Shown: piece by piece, positions 52,904 through 63,049 of the stretch
Layout of the letters: each line of letters begins with the position of its first letter
Numbering within the stretch: position 1 is the stretch's first letter
Assembly: GCA_013824115.1 (NCBI GenBank)
Contig: PNNG01000035.1
Coordinates: 32,527 to 96,526 of the forward strand
Length of the DNA: 64,000 nucleotides
Reading direction: 5' to 3'
From: Sphingobacteriaceae bacterium
Lineage (GTDB): Bacteria; Bacteroidota; Bacteroidia; UBA7662
The notes under the pieces: generated by a model
Seen by the model: the letters and a program-made list of their open reading frames with translations, nothing else
Databases searched by the model: none
What the model was told of the DNA's origin: nothing
Translations under genes and position numbers: made by a program

Positions 52904-55900
52904 ATGAAAAAGCAATGGATGGTCAACACATTGGCTACGCTCCTTTTTTGGGGTGTGGCTCATGTAGCTTGGGGACAAACGCAGCAGGCTGCAACTGTAT
53001 CCAGGCAGGTTTTTGAGGGCACTACTCAAAATCAAGCAACAAACAATCCTCAGCAGATTCAAATGCAACTTCCGGCATTGCAGCAAATAGCGCAGCAAGC
53101 CGGATTTTTTGTTTCTGCCCCGGTTGAAGCACCGCGAGCCAAACTGCAGGTCGGCGATGATCCTGTGGCGAAAAGCAAATTGGAGCAATTGGCTGTACGT
53201 TATCAAAGGGAGTCTCAATTGCAGAAGGACTTGTTGAAAAACAGGCCGGATTTGCGGTTGGTGGCACGGATACAAAATCCATTGATAACAGCGGAATTTA
53301 AACGCTTGCCTGCCGGGCGTGCGCCAGAGTATTATTTTGCATATAATTTACAAGGTGCACAAACCATCTCTACCGACAAGGTATGGCCCAATGGCATTTT
53401 GGGTTTGAATCTTTCGGGGGCACAAATGCTTGTGGGAGAGTGGGATGGAGGTGCAGTACGCACTTCGCACGAAACCTTTGGGGGGCGAGCTCAGCAAATG
53501 GACGGGGCTACTTCCTTGAGTGATCATGCTACCCACGTGGCAGGCACCATCGTAGGTCAAGCCAGCGCTGTTAACCCTAACGTTAAAGGCATGGCATATC
53601 AAGCCAATTTGGCTGCTTACGATTGGAACAACGATGAAGCGGAAATGGCCACGGCAGCTGCCAATGGATTATTGGTATCTAACCACTCTTATGGCTTGAT
53701 TTCGGGTTGGGCTTTCGGTGATTTTGGAGGTTTTGGCACCAATCAATGGTACTGGTTTGGCAATTCTCCCGATACTATTGATGTAGCTTACGGACGGTAC
53801 TCCGATCAGAGTAGTATGTGGGACACCATTGCCAATTTAGCACCTAACTATCTTATTGTAAAAGCTGCAGGTAACGATCGGGGAAATGGGCCCAATGCAG
53901 GTGAAACGCATCGTGTTTGGAATGGATCGGCCTGGGTAACCAGCACCACAGCCCGTCAAAAAGCAGGTGGAGCCACAGGATTCGACTGTATCTCCCATGC
54001 AGGTGTGGCTAAAAACGTCCTTACGGTTGGTGCGGTTGATGGCATTACAGGTGGATGGTTGCAGCCTTCACAGGTGGTATCGAGCAGCTTCCATGGCTGG
54101 GGCCCCACCGATGATGGCCGTGTGAAGCCCGATATTGTTGCCAAGGGAGTGGGTGTACTCTCGGCTTCTTCAAGTGGAAATACCGATTACGTGACCAAGA
54201 GCGGAACATCAATGGCTTCGCCAACTGTTTCTGGCTCGTTGATTTTGTTACAACAGCATTATCGTCAACTGAACCAAAACACACCTATGAGTGCTGCCAT
54301 GCTTAAGGCATTGGTTATTCAAACAGCTGATGAGGCGGGCACAACTCCTGGTCCAGATTATATTTATGGATGGGGTTTGATGAATACAGCCAAAGCTGCA
54401 CAAGTGATTTCAAATCAAATCAATCACCGCTTCTTTGGAGGCGGAGTGGCACAAGGAGGCAGCAAGACCTATGTGGTATTCAGCGATGGTACCCAGCCTC
54501 TCAAAGTCACCATGGCATGGAACGATCCAGCCCGAAATGCTACTCCTTATGTGTTGAATGGCAGCACAAAGGCCCTTGTGAACGATCTTGATGTACGGCT
54601 GGTACGAATGGGCGATTCAACCACCACCTTGCCTTGGACCTTAGCCGGCTTAGCTAATCCATCTGCTGGCGCTATCCGTGCCGACAATGACCGCGACAAC
54701 GTGGAACAAATTATATTGAATAATCCCATTCCAGGATTGTATGAGGTACGCGTTGGTCATAAGGGTAATTTAACCGGTGGGCAGCAGTTATTTGGGATGG
54801 CTATCAGCGGTATTAGTCAGCAGCAGGTAATGCGTCAAGTGACTTTCAGGGTCGATATGACTGGCATCACTGTTTCTCCTTTGGGGGTGCGTATTGCTGG
54901 TAATTTTCAAGGTTGGGACCCGGCTGCTACCCTCATGACCAACACTGGTGGCAACATCTGGGAATACACCGCCAATTTACCTCAAGGAGATACCATACAA
55001 TACAAATTTGTGAATGGCAACGCATGGGGGCAAGATGAGAGTGCTTTGCCACAGGCTTGTGTGTTTCCTGGCACATCCAATCGTTGGGTAGTGGTACCAA
55101 ATAGCAATACGGTATTGCCGGCTTTTTTGTATAACCAATGTGTTCCTGCTTCTGCCAGTCCGGTGGCTGTCACCTTTAGGGTAGACATGACGGGTTTAAG
55201 TGTTTCGGGTTCGGGTGTTCATATTGCTGGCAGTTTCCAAGGATGGAACCCCGGTGGTACTCCTATGGTGCCCGTAGCCAACAATATTTGGGAATACACC
55301 ACCAATTTGTTGCCAGGCACTACGGTGCAATACAAGTTTATCAATGGGAATGCTTGGGGAAGTGATGAAAATGCCATCCCTGCCGGATGCGCGGTTGGTG
55401 GCAATCGCCAACTAACCGTTCCTGGACTGGCTACGGTTTTGCCAGCAGTTTTATTCAATCAATGCGGTACTTCGGTGCCTGCCACAGTGGCGGTAACCTT
55501 CCGGGTTGACATGCGCGCCCAAACCATACGCTCCACAGGTGTACACATTGCTGGAAGTTTCCAAAACTGGGCAATTACCCCCATGCAAGCTGATTCAGCC
55601 AATCCCGGCTTTTTCACCTACACGGCTAATTTGAGTGCGGGTGCATTGGTTGAATGGAAATTTATCAATGGCAATGATTGGGGTTTCTTTGATACCATTA
55701 CCCAAACTTTTTTCGATTATAGCGAAACCGTACCTGCCGCTTGTCAAGCTCAAGCTGGGCCCAACCGGTTTATCACAGTGCCCGCAACAGCTACCGTTCT
55801 TCCAGTGTATATTTTTGGTAGTTGCAATACGGCAGAAAGCATGCCTTTGGTAGTGACTTTCGGTAACGGTATTCCTGTAGGCTGGACGCAATCGGGAGGC

Positions 55901-58900
55901 AGTATCATTTCAGGAACCTATGTGCCTGATCCTGATGCGGTATTCGAATACCGTGGTCCCAATACCACACCTAACAACACTGTGGGGTCAAGAGGTGGTT
56001 ATTCAGGTGCACGTTTGCCCGTTCAATCGCCCACGAGGGATAATGGATTTGTGATTTTTGACAGCGATTTCCTTGACAACAATGGCGTAACTGGTGCATT
56101 TGGTACGGGTGTGGCGCCCTCTCCGCACCAAGCAGAATTGGTAAGTCCAGTGATGGATTTAACCAATACCCCTTTCCCCATTTTGAGGTTCAACCAGTTT
56201 TACAGGAAATTCAATGGGGTCAATGGCAATCCTTCGGCCACTTTTGTTGTATTCAGCCGAAATGGAGGCACGACTTGGCCTGATACAGTGGCTCTGAACA
56301 CACTTTTGCCAGCCAATGCCTCAACACCTGCCAATGATCAGATACAGTTGTATTTGAGTACCCAATTGGGCGGTGCTGCGCAGGCGCGGGTGAAGTTCCT
56401 GTTCATGGGCGACTATTACTTCTGGATGTTAGACGACATTATGATTGAGTCGGCACCAGCAGTAGACGTAGCTGCCTCTAATCCTATTGTTCGTACGAAC
56501 CAAATTTCGGCTACTCAATATGCCATGGTTCCACAGCGCTTGCAGCAGGGCACCACCTTTTCGGTGGATATTCGCAACCGTGGTGGTAATGCATTAACCA
56601 GTGTACAAGCAGTTGCCGACGTGCAATTGAACGGCACATCCATTTTTGCACAGACCAATTCGGTGCCTGGTCCGATTGGCTTTGGTCAGGGTGTTACGGC
56701 TAATTTAAATGATCCCTTCAACGCCAATCAGCCTGGCTTGTTTATGGTGCGCATGGGTGCTGTAGCGATTCCAGGCGATGCTGTGCCGGGGAATGATTTG
56801 GTAGTGGCGCCCTTTTTTATCACCGACACGGTATATGCCATTGACCGAGGTCAATTTGCTGTTTACGGTTCTTTGGGCACCAACAGTTTCCCCACCAATG
56901 GCAGTCGCGATGGGATGCACTTCGCAACGCGTTACGATGTGCCACTTCCTGCCATAAGAGCCACTTCGGTTACCGCTTTGCTGGCGCCTGGTTCTACCGC
57001 TGGAACTGAGTTGATGGTACATATTTATAATTCGAGTGATTTGGCAGTATCATTGATTTCTTCTGGCTTTTATACGGTAACTGCTGCCGACATTCAGAAT
57101 GGCTCTATCACCGTGGCTATTCCCGCTACAGTATTGATGCAGGGCAGTTATTATGTATCGGTTGAAGCTTTTACCAACAACGGTCTCAGTACCTTTAATA
57201 TCCTCGATGATGTGAGTATTCTTCAGCCATTGGATGCCAGCTTGATTTATTTACCTACACCTGGCCAATGGTACAGCAATGGAAATGCATTTGCTATTCG
57301 GTTGAATGGTGGTGCTCCGAACACTCAGCCTCAAATGGCCAATGTTACCTTCCGCGTGAATATGAGCCGGTACCCAGTTGATTCTGCTGGCGTGCACGTG
57401 GCAGGCAGTTTCCAGGGATGGAATCCGAGTGCCACTATGTTGACCCAAGTGAGTCCCGGTATTTGGGAACTTCAACTAGCGTTACCCACCAACCAGCCCA
57501 TCGAATACAAGTTCATTAACGGCAACAGCTGGGGGCGCGATGAGCAAAACTGGCTAATTGGCTGTGGTACGGGCAATGGTTTTGGTTCAGATAACCGCAT
57601 GGCCATGATAGGAAGTACCGACACCATACTGCCTTTGGTATTCTTCAACAGTTGTGCTACTTCATTGCAAGGGCTCACTATAGCCGATGTTCAAGTAGTT
57701 CCTGATTATTTGTCATTTGCTCCCGTTGACGCCACGCGCAGATCGCGCTATAACGGTCAGGTAGTAACGGTAGAAGGAGTGGTAGCTGCAGGATTCCAAC
57801 AATCGGTACTGAGCGCCAACTTTAAGTCGGTGTATTTGCAGATGCAGGTGCCTATTCCGCCTTGGATGCAAAATCAAGCACCCCGTAATACAGGTGTGAA
57901 TGTACGATTGCTTTCGGCAGGACTCGCCGACTCGAATTTATTAGTGCCTGGAAACAGGCTACGTATCACCGGTTTGGTAAATGAATTCCCTACTACGAAC
58001 GCCTTAAATTCAGAAACCCAGATTGATATCAATGCCGCAGGCAACGTGATTTTGTTGGCAGCGAATGATACCGCCAAGGTTTACAAAAGTGAATTCTGGG
58101 ATTTCACCTCTTTGAACAATAATCAACCAACACAGAATCCATGGGGTGAAAATTATGAAGGCACTTATCTGCGATTCGAAAACTTGATAGTGACCCAAGT
58201 CAATCAATTCATTCCGGGTAGATTTGATCTAACTCTCAAAGACCGCTTCGACAATGTTTTGAGAACCCGCGACGCCAGCCGGGTAATGCGTGCACCGCTC
58301 TTCTCAACAACCGACAGCACCGCAGCGGTATATGTTCGGGTGGGCGACACCATCAATGTGCAAGGCTTTGTGGTGGAAGTTATTACTTCGGGTGTGCCAG
58401 AATATCGGATTGCTCCATGGTATACCACGGATATTGAAAAGGCAACAGGTTTTGTTGCGCAGTGCATGGCCGATATTCAGCCGCTTGGATCTACCTCCTT
58501 GTGTATGGGAGAGCAAGTTGAGCTGCAAGTGAATGGCAATGGTGCGATTATGAATGTAACCTGGACCATTGATAATGTGCCTTATCCCGAAGGCAATGGT
58601 CTCACAAGTATTTTTGCCCGAACTCCTGGTAGCTATCAGGCCACTGTATTTTTTGCAAGTGGTTGTGTACTTACCACCAATATGGTAGGCATTCAGGTAA
58701 CTGTACCGCATCAAGCTTTTGTGCAGGTGAATGGGCCGTTGCATTACGCCCAAGGCCAAAACATCAACACCCAGTTAGCGGCAGTACCACAAGCGCAGTT
58801 GAACTTGGTGCAAAACGGAATGAATGTGGTTAATTACGCTTTCAGGACAGTTGCACCCGAAAATGGTTGGACCAATGTACCGCAGGGTGCAGCAGCCAAT

Positions 58901-59635
58901 TTCAGTGGTTTGGTTGAAATGCCGGCTGATTCATTGGCCTGTGCTGCCCTGCCTGCGGGTAGTTTGCAAGGCAAAGTGGCCTTACTTTACAGAGGTGCTT
59001 GTGCCATTAGCGACAAGGCTTTAAATGCCCAACGTGCTGGCGCCATTGCGGTGGTAGTGGTAAATAGTTTCGCCAACGCAACCATTCCAACCTTTGTAAC
59101 CAATCCGGTTACTGGCGATTCGGTGAATATTCCAGTATTGATTATCACCTTGGAAGAGGGTCGTAAGTTGCGTAACCTGGCTGTTTCAGGTATGCCAACG
59201 CAATTGTCGTACATGCCATCAGGCAATACACAGTACGTTTATCAGTGGTTCCGCAACGATCAACCTGAAAGTGGCGCTACTGGACCGAACTACATTGCTA
59301 CCCGCACAGGCGATTACCATTTGACCGTCCAAACCGGTAGCAGCTGTGCTTTCCGTTCGCCCTACTATCCGGTTTCCCAAACTGAATTTGCTCAAACCCC
59401 ATGGGTATTGCAGAATTTGAATCAGCCCATTGCAGACATTACTGTTCGTAACATTGAGCCGATTGATGCCAATACAGCTTGGACGTTAGAAGAGCGTGGA
59501 GCGGGCATTAACTTTAACGTTTGGTATTATCGCACTGCCAATGGAGGAATTAACTGGCAGGCTGCTCAAATTCCGGGAACTACTGGCTTAGGCACTTCGC
59601 ATATTCGTGCCATTGATGGTCAACCGCTTTTGTAA
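52904..59635 (+). CDS. Giant secreted S8 subtilase with repeated carbohydrate-binding-like modules (N-terminal ~2,240 residues; frameshifted end)
   Basis: Begins at ATG 52904 (signal MKKQWMVNTLATLLFWGVAHVAWGQ). Subtilase domain with triad Asp181 (VGEWDGG), His208 (DHATHVAGT), Ser436 (SGTSMASPTVSG). Then ~four CBM20/48-like modules (starts near residues 644, 754, 863, 1480), each with VTFRVDM, AG(S/N)FQGW and YKF(I/V)NGN patterns, a MAM/lectin-like part (~985-1185), a large OB-fold-like part (~1590-1860), a PA domain (~2010-2100, LLYRGACAISDKALNAQRAG) and an Ig-like module (YVYQWFRNDQ). The frame stops at TAA 59633-59635; the following frame continues the same protein (see next entry). Confidence 0.85.
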   Translation: MKKQWMVNTLATLLFWGVAHVAWGQTQQAATVSRQVFEGTTQNQATNNPQQIQMQLPALQQIAQQAGFFVSAPVEAPRAKLQVGDDPVAKSKLEQLAVRYQRESQLQKDLLKNRPDLRLVARIQNPLITAEFKRLPAGRAPEYYFAYNLQGAQTISTDKVWPNGILGLNLSGAQMLVGEWDGGAVRTSHETFGGRAQQMDGATSLSDHATHVAGTIVGQASAVNPNVKGMAYQANLAAYDWNNDEAEMATAAANGLLVSNHSYGLISGWAFGDFGGFGTNQWYWFGNSPDTIDVAYGRYSDQSSMWDTIANLAPNYLIVKAAGNDRGNGPNAGETHRVWNGSAWVTSTTARQKAGGATGFDCISHAGVAKNVLTVGAVDGITGGWLQPSQVVSSSFHGWGPTDDGRVKPDIVAKGVGVLSASSSGNTDYVTKSGTSMASPTVSGSLILLQQHYRQLNQNTPMSAAMLKALVIQTADEAGTTPGPDYIYGWGLMNTAKAAQVISNQINHRFFGGGVAQGGSKTYVVFSDGTQPLKVTMAWNDPARNATPYVLNGSTKALVNDLDVRLVRMGDSTTTLPWTLAGLANPSAGAIRADNDRDNVEQIILNNPIPGLYEVRVGHKGNLTGGQQLFGMAISGISQQQVMRQVTFRVDMTGITVSPLGVRIAGNFQGWDPAATLMTNTGGNIWEYTANLPQGDTIQYKFVNGNAWGQDESALPQACVFPGTSNRWVVVPNSNTVLPAFLYNQCVPASASPVAVTFRVDMTGLSVSGSGVHIAGSFQGWNPGGTPMVPVANNIWEYTTNLLPGTTVQYKFINGNAWGSDENAIPAGCAVGGNRQLTVPGLATVLPAVLFNQCGTSVPATVAVTFRVDMRAQTIRSTGVHIAGSFQNWAITPMQADSANPGFFTYTANLSAGALVEWKFINGNDWGFFDTITQTFFDYSETVPAACQAQAGPNRFITVPATATVLPVYIFGSCNTAESMPLVVTFGNGIPVGWTQSGGSIISGTYVPDPDAVFEYRGPNTTPNNTVGSRGGYSGARLPVQSPTRDNGFVIFDSDFLDNNGVTGAFGTGVAPSPHQAELVSPVMDLTNTPFPILRFNQFYRKFNGVNGNPSATFVVFSRNGGTTWPDTVALNTLLPANASTPANDQIQLYLSTQLGGAAQARVKFLFMGDYYFWMLDDIMIESAPAVDVAASNPIVRTNQISATQYAMVPQRLQQGTTFSVDIRNRGGNALTSVQAVADVQLNGTSIFAQTNSVPGPIGFGQGVTANLNDPFNANQPGLFMVRMGAVAIPGDAVPGNDLVVAPFFITDTVYAIDRGQFAVYGSLGTNSFPTNGSRDGMHFATRYDVPLPAIRATSVTALLAPGSTAGTELMVHIYNSSDLAVSLISSGFYTVTAADIQNGSITVAIPATVLMQGSYYVSVEAFTNNGLSTFNILDDVSILQPLDASLIYLPTPGQWYSNGNAFAIRLNGGAPNTQPQMANVTFRVNMSRYPVDSAGVHVAGSFQGWNPSATMLTQVSPGIWELQLALPTNQPIEYKFINGNSWGRDEQNWLIGCGTGNGFGSDNRMAMIGSTDTILPLVFFNSCATSLQGLTIADVQVVPDYLSFAPVDATRRSRYNGQVVTVEGVVAAGFQQSVLSANFKSVYLQMQVPIPPWMQNQAPRNTGVNVRLLSAGLADSNLLVPGNRLRITGLVNEFPTTNALNSETQIDINAAGNVILLAANDTAKVYKSEFWDFTSLNNNQPTQNPWGENYEGTYLRFENLIVTQVNQFIPGRFDLTLKDRFDNVLRTRDASRVMRAPLFSTTDSTAAVYVRVGDTINVQGFVVEVITSGVPEYRIAPWYTTDIEKATGFVAQCMADIQPLGSTSLCMGEQVELQVNGNGAIMNVTWTIDNVPYPEGNGLTSIFARTPGSYQATVFFASGCVLTTNMVGIQVTVPHQAFVQVNGPLHYAQGQNINTQLAAVPQAQLNLVQNGMNVVNYAFRTVAPENGWTNVPQGAAANFSGLVEMPADSLACAALPAGSLQGKVALLYRGACAISDKALNAQRAGAIAVVVVNSFANATIPTFVTNPVTGDSVNIPVLIITLEEGRKLRNLAVSGMPTQLSYMPSGNTQYVYQWFRNDQPESGATGPNYIATRTGDYHLTVQTGSSCAFRSPYYPVSQTEFAQTPWVLQNLNQPIADITVRNIEPIDANTAWTLEERGAGINFNVWYYRTANGGINWQAAQIPGTTGLGTSHIRAIDGQPLL

Positions 59636-61962
59636 CCTTGTATGGCGATTCGGCTCGTCAAGGTGTATACCGCACTAACGATGGTGGCAATACATGGGTA
59701 CGTCTTCCTGTATTCAACCAAGGAGGCTTCCCTAATGCTACCTATTTCTGGAATGCACAAACGGGTGTAACCTTAGGTGATCCATTAAATGGCATTTGGC
59801 AAGTTTATCGTACTACCGATGGAGGTAACACATGGAACCTCGCCGCCAATATGTCTGCACCGCTTCAAAACGAATTTGGTTTGTACGCCGAAGTGAGTGT
59901 GAATCAGTTGGGTGAAATGGTTTGGCCTACTAACTCAGGACGTTTCTTTTACAGCAACGATCAAGGTCTCACCTGGCAAGTACGCAACCTGCCAGAAGGC
60001 GGAGAAGCCCGTATGAGCTGGGGTGAAAACGGATTGGGTGTTGTTTACTTCCTCGGAAGCACCAACATTCATTACACCGAAGACAATGGTTTCAGTTGGA
60101 ACTTGATGCAAAGAGCTTATGGAGGGGTTGGTATTGTGAGCGGCATGAGTATGGTGCCCGGTGCCAATCCACAAGTATTGGTAATCTCTGGTCCTTTGGG
60201 TACCTCCTATGTGGCTCACAACCAAGGCTGGGGCTCTATCGATGGATTGTTCCACAGCGCGGTGAAATTCATCAGTCCAACCATTGGTTGGTCGGGTGGC
60301 CGCAGTGGTGTAAACGGACAAGCGGGCATTTATAAATGGAATAGCAATTATTTCAATAATGCGCCTTTAGTAGGTAGCATCAGTGGGCAGTTGCGATATG
60401 CCAATGCAGCACAATCGCCACTCACAAGCAGCTTTGTAGCAGTTTATAATGCCCATAATGGCAATTTGGAAGAGGTGGTGAATACGCAACCCAATGGACA
60501 GTTCCACATCCCTAATTTGGCCGAGGGCAATTATGTGTTGCGTGCTGGAACACAGCGTCAGGCAGGTGGAGTAAATGCCACCGACGCTTTACGGGTAGCA
60601 CGCCATTTCACCAGTTTGGCCCCATTGCAGGGATTGTCATTAGATGCTGCCGATGTAAATGCAAACGGCAACATCAATGCTACCGATGCCTTGCAAGTAG
60701 CACAGCGCTTTACCGGCCTGTTGAACAATCCAAGTCCATTGCGCATCCATTTTGATGCGAATGTGGGAGGCAATCTTGATTCGGTTGCTTCGGTACATAT
60801 GCACTCGGGTGCTTCTATCGACCCTAACTTTGTTTGGCAGTATGTGGTGGGTAACTGGGGTTCACCAACTTCTCCCGGACAAATGACCAACATGGGTGCG
60901 GGCAAGTGGATGATGGGCATGAATCCTCATGCTTACTATAGTCAAGCCCCTAACGGTCCATTGCCATCGGGCAGTGTCATCGACAACATTGGGATGGTGT
61001 TCCGCGAAAGCGGTCCTTGTACCAACTGTTTGGAGCAGAAGGATGGCAACAATCAGGATATCTATGTGTACCCTGCTATGATGAATCCGCCGCTATCTAC
61101 ATGGTTAGGCGTGAAAGCCACCCAAAGCGGAATGGATGGATTTGGTGCGGGTACCTGGGTTTTTGAGGGCGCACAAGCACAAGTGGTTGCCAATGGAACC
61201 GCCAACGTTGTACTACGCGGTTTGGTGGCGGGTGATGTAGATGGTTCATTTGTTCCTTCTCAACAACGCTTGCAGCCTAAAGTAGAACTGATGGCCGAGG
61301 GTGAAGCAGTACAAAACGGACGCCTGGTTCGTTTGCCTATTCGTATCCAGGAGGGTGGTGAATTGGGTGCTATGTCGCTGGTATTGCGCTACGATTCTAA
61401 GCGCATGCAACCTTTGCGTCTATTGCTGAGCGATAGCGACAAACAAGCCGCTGCGCAAGTGAAGATTACAGAAAATGAAATCCGCCTCAGCTGGTTCGAT
61501 CTTTTGGGCTGGATGGTGAATGCGGGTGAACAGATCATGGAATTGGAGCTCTTGCTGCAGTATGGTACGGTGGCCGATTTGGGCATCGAAGTATCGGCCG
61601 AAAGCGAATTCGCTGATTTGGCTGCCAATCCGCTTTCACGCAGCATATTGCTTATGCCAGGTGTGGCCCAGCATGCTGTTTCGGCCAGTTCCGATTTGCT
61701 ATCGTTGCGTAACTACCCCAACCCATTTGCCGGAGAAACCACCTTATCGTTCCGCTTGCCCGAAAATGCCCGCGTTGAATTACGCGTGATGGATGCCCGT
61801 GGACGCCAGGTAATGCAGTTGCCCTTGGGTGATATGCCTGCTGGTGAAAACAGTTATGCGCTAAATGCCCCGGCACTTCAAGCCGGTGTATATTTCTGTG
61901 AGATGTTGGCCAAAGGAGAGCAATTCAGTGAAAAGGCCATCATTCGGTTGGTAGTAAAATAA
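59632..61962 (+). CDS. C-terminal part of the giant subtilase (BNR-like propeller, dockerin-like and cohesin-like modules, T9SS domain), out of frame
   Basis: The frame from 59632 reads VTLYGDSARQGVYRTNDGGNTWVRL and joins the preceding protein if one T is added in the T4 run at 59628-59631; together about 3,019 residues. Contents: BNR/Vps10-like blades (NDGGNTW, SNDQGLTWQ), a dockerin-like pair (GGVNATDALRVARHF and DVNANGNINATDALQVAQRF; only the second has a full Ca-loop), a cohesin-like sandwich (LVRLPIRIQEGGELGAMSLVLRYDS), and a C-terminal T9SS type A domain (RNYPNPFAGETTLSFRL ... GVYFCEML). No own signal peptide or start, hence a fragment or the second half of one gene. Confidence 0.82.
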   Translation, partial: VTLYGDSARQGVYRTNDGGNTWVRLPVFNQGGFPNATYFWNAQTGVTLGDPLNGIWQVYRTTDGGNTWNLAANMSAPLQNEFGLYAEVSVNQLGEMVWPTNSGRFFYSNDQGLTWQVRNLPEGGEARMSWGENGLGVVYFLGSTNIHYTEDNGFSWNLMQRAYGGVGIVSGMSMVPGANPQVLVISGPLGTSYVAHNQGWGSIDGLFHSAVKFISPTIGWSGGRSGVNGQAGIYKWNSNYFNNAPLVGSISGQLRYANAAQSPLTSSFVAVYNAHNGNLEEVVNTQPNGQFHIPNLAEGNYVLRAGTQRQAGGVNATDALRVARHFTSLAPLQGLSLDAADVNANGNINATDALQVAQRFTGLLNNPSPLRIHFDANVGGNLDSVASVHMHSGASIDPNFVWQYVVGNWGSPTSPGQMTNMGAGKWMMGMNPHAYYSQAPNGPLPSGSVIDNIGMVFRESGPCTNCLEQKDGNNQDIYVYPAMMNPPLSTWLGVKATQSGMDGFGAGTWVFEGAQAQVVANGTANVVLRGLVAGDVDGSFVPSQQRLQPKVELMAEGEAVQNGRLVRLPIRIQEGGELGAMSLVLRYDSKRMQPLRLLLSDSDKQAAAQVKITENEIRLSWFDLLGWMVNAGEQIMELELLLQYGTVADLGIEVSAESEFADLAANPLSRSILLMPGVAQHAVSASSDLLSLRNYPNPFAGETTLSFRLPENARVELRVMDARGRQVMQLPLGDMPAGENSYALNAPALQAGVYFCEMLAKGEQFSEKAIIRLVVK

Positions 61963-61967
61963 AGTAT

Positions 61968-61999
61968 TGCCCGTGTCAGCATTGCTGGCACGGGCATTT
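61968..61999 (+). terminator. Terminator after the giant subtilase
   Basis: Thirteen-base stem TGCCCGTGTCAGC (61968-61980) and GCTGGCACGGGCA (61984-61996) with loop ATT and one G-T pair, followed by TTT. Short T-tract, so possibly weak. Confidence 0.6.
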
Positions 62000-62005
62000 A
62001 TGGTT

Positions 62006-63037
62006 ATGAAATTCGCACTACGCATATCTCTTTTGATGTTTCTCCTTTTTCCATGGGCGATTTTTGCCCAAGTGGGAAGTTTGCGGATTGTATCGGGGAG
62101 TGTGTGTACCGGCATTGTTGAAACGCCCATACTTGCTAGTCAGATCAATGGCATGGCTGCCATGAGCATTCGGATATTGTTCGATTCAGCGGCCATCAGC
62201 TATCAAGGTGTGCGCAATGTGCATCCTGCCGTGGCTAGTGCGGCCTTATCGGGCGCTAACAGTCGTTTTGTGATGGCTTGGTTTTCATTGCAGGCCGTGA
62301 GTTTAGCCAACGATACCTTGGTGGTAATTCGGTGGGCCAACAATGGAGGGAGAAGCTCGACATTGCAGTTTGATACGCAAACGCCGGGGGGGTGTGAAAT
62401 CGCCAATGTACAAGCGCAGGTTTTGCCAGTTCAGTACATCAGCGGACAGGCAAGTATCACGGGCGCCCAGGCACCCGTCCCGCTGAATCCACTGCATTTG
62501 ACAAATTTGAATCAGCCTAACTACCTCTTTGTGTACAGAAGGCCAGCTTGTATCCAGCAGAGTTGGTTTCAACTGGCCACTGATTCCTTGTTTCAACAAG
62601 TTACATATAGCGCTGTATTGATAGATACGTTTTACCGCCATATGTTTAGCGGGATTGTTCCTTCACAAGGGGATAGTATACGCTGGTGGCGCATGGGAGG
62701 TGTATTTAACGGAGATACCGCTTGGTCGGCAACGGGACGAATGTCGTTTGCGCTGAGTTTAGGAGGCATGAACCAGACGAATGAACTAGCTAGACTCTTT
62801 CCAAATCCCTTTCGGGAAGCGTTTAAATTATCACATCCTGCTTGGCTAGAGGGTGAACTTGTGCTTGTAAAAATCTTTGGCCTCGACGGGCGATTGATTG
62901 AAGAGCAGCGTGTGCAAAGTCAAAGTCAAACCCTGAATGTGGAAATAAAAAATACCGCGTACCACGGACAATTGCTGATTTATTGGCAGAATTTGAACAG
63001 AACCGGATTAGTATTAGCAAATAAAGTAGGATATTAA
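62006..63037 (+). CDS. Secreted cohesin-like protein with T9SS sorting domain
   Basis: 343 residues from ATG 62006 (signal MKFALRISLLMFLLFPWAIFA). Residues ~22-150 resemble a cohesin: an introductory VSGSVCTGIVETPILASQ, then MAAMSIRILFDSAAISYQGVRN and LANDTLVVIRW, the strand order of cellulosomal cohesins. Residues ~155-255 hold a fibronectin-like module with aromatic repeats, and the end is a T9SS type A domain (LFPNPFREAFKLSH...). Adjacent to the dockerin-like subtilase end, and followed after 12 bases by a similar gene, hence a probable operon. Confidence 0.75.
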   Translation: MKFALRISLLMFLLFPWAIFAQVGSLRIVSGSVCTGIVETPILASQINGMAAMSIRILFDSAAISYQGVRNVHPAVASAALSGANSRFVMAWFSLQAVSLANDTLVVIRWANNGGRSSTLQFDTQTPGGCEIANVQAQVLPVQYISGQASITGAQAPVPLNPLHLTNLNQPNYLFVYRRPACIQQSWFQLATDSLFQQVTYSAVLIDTFYRHMFSGIVPSQGDSIRWWRMGGVFNGDTAWSATGRMSFALSLGGMNQTNELARLFPNPFREAFKLSHPAWLEGELVLVKIFGLDGRLIEEQRVQSQSQTLNVEIKNTAYHGQLLIYWQNLNRTGLVLANKVGY

Positions 63038-63049
63038 CGAGACTAACCT

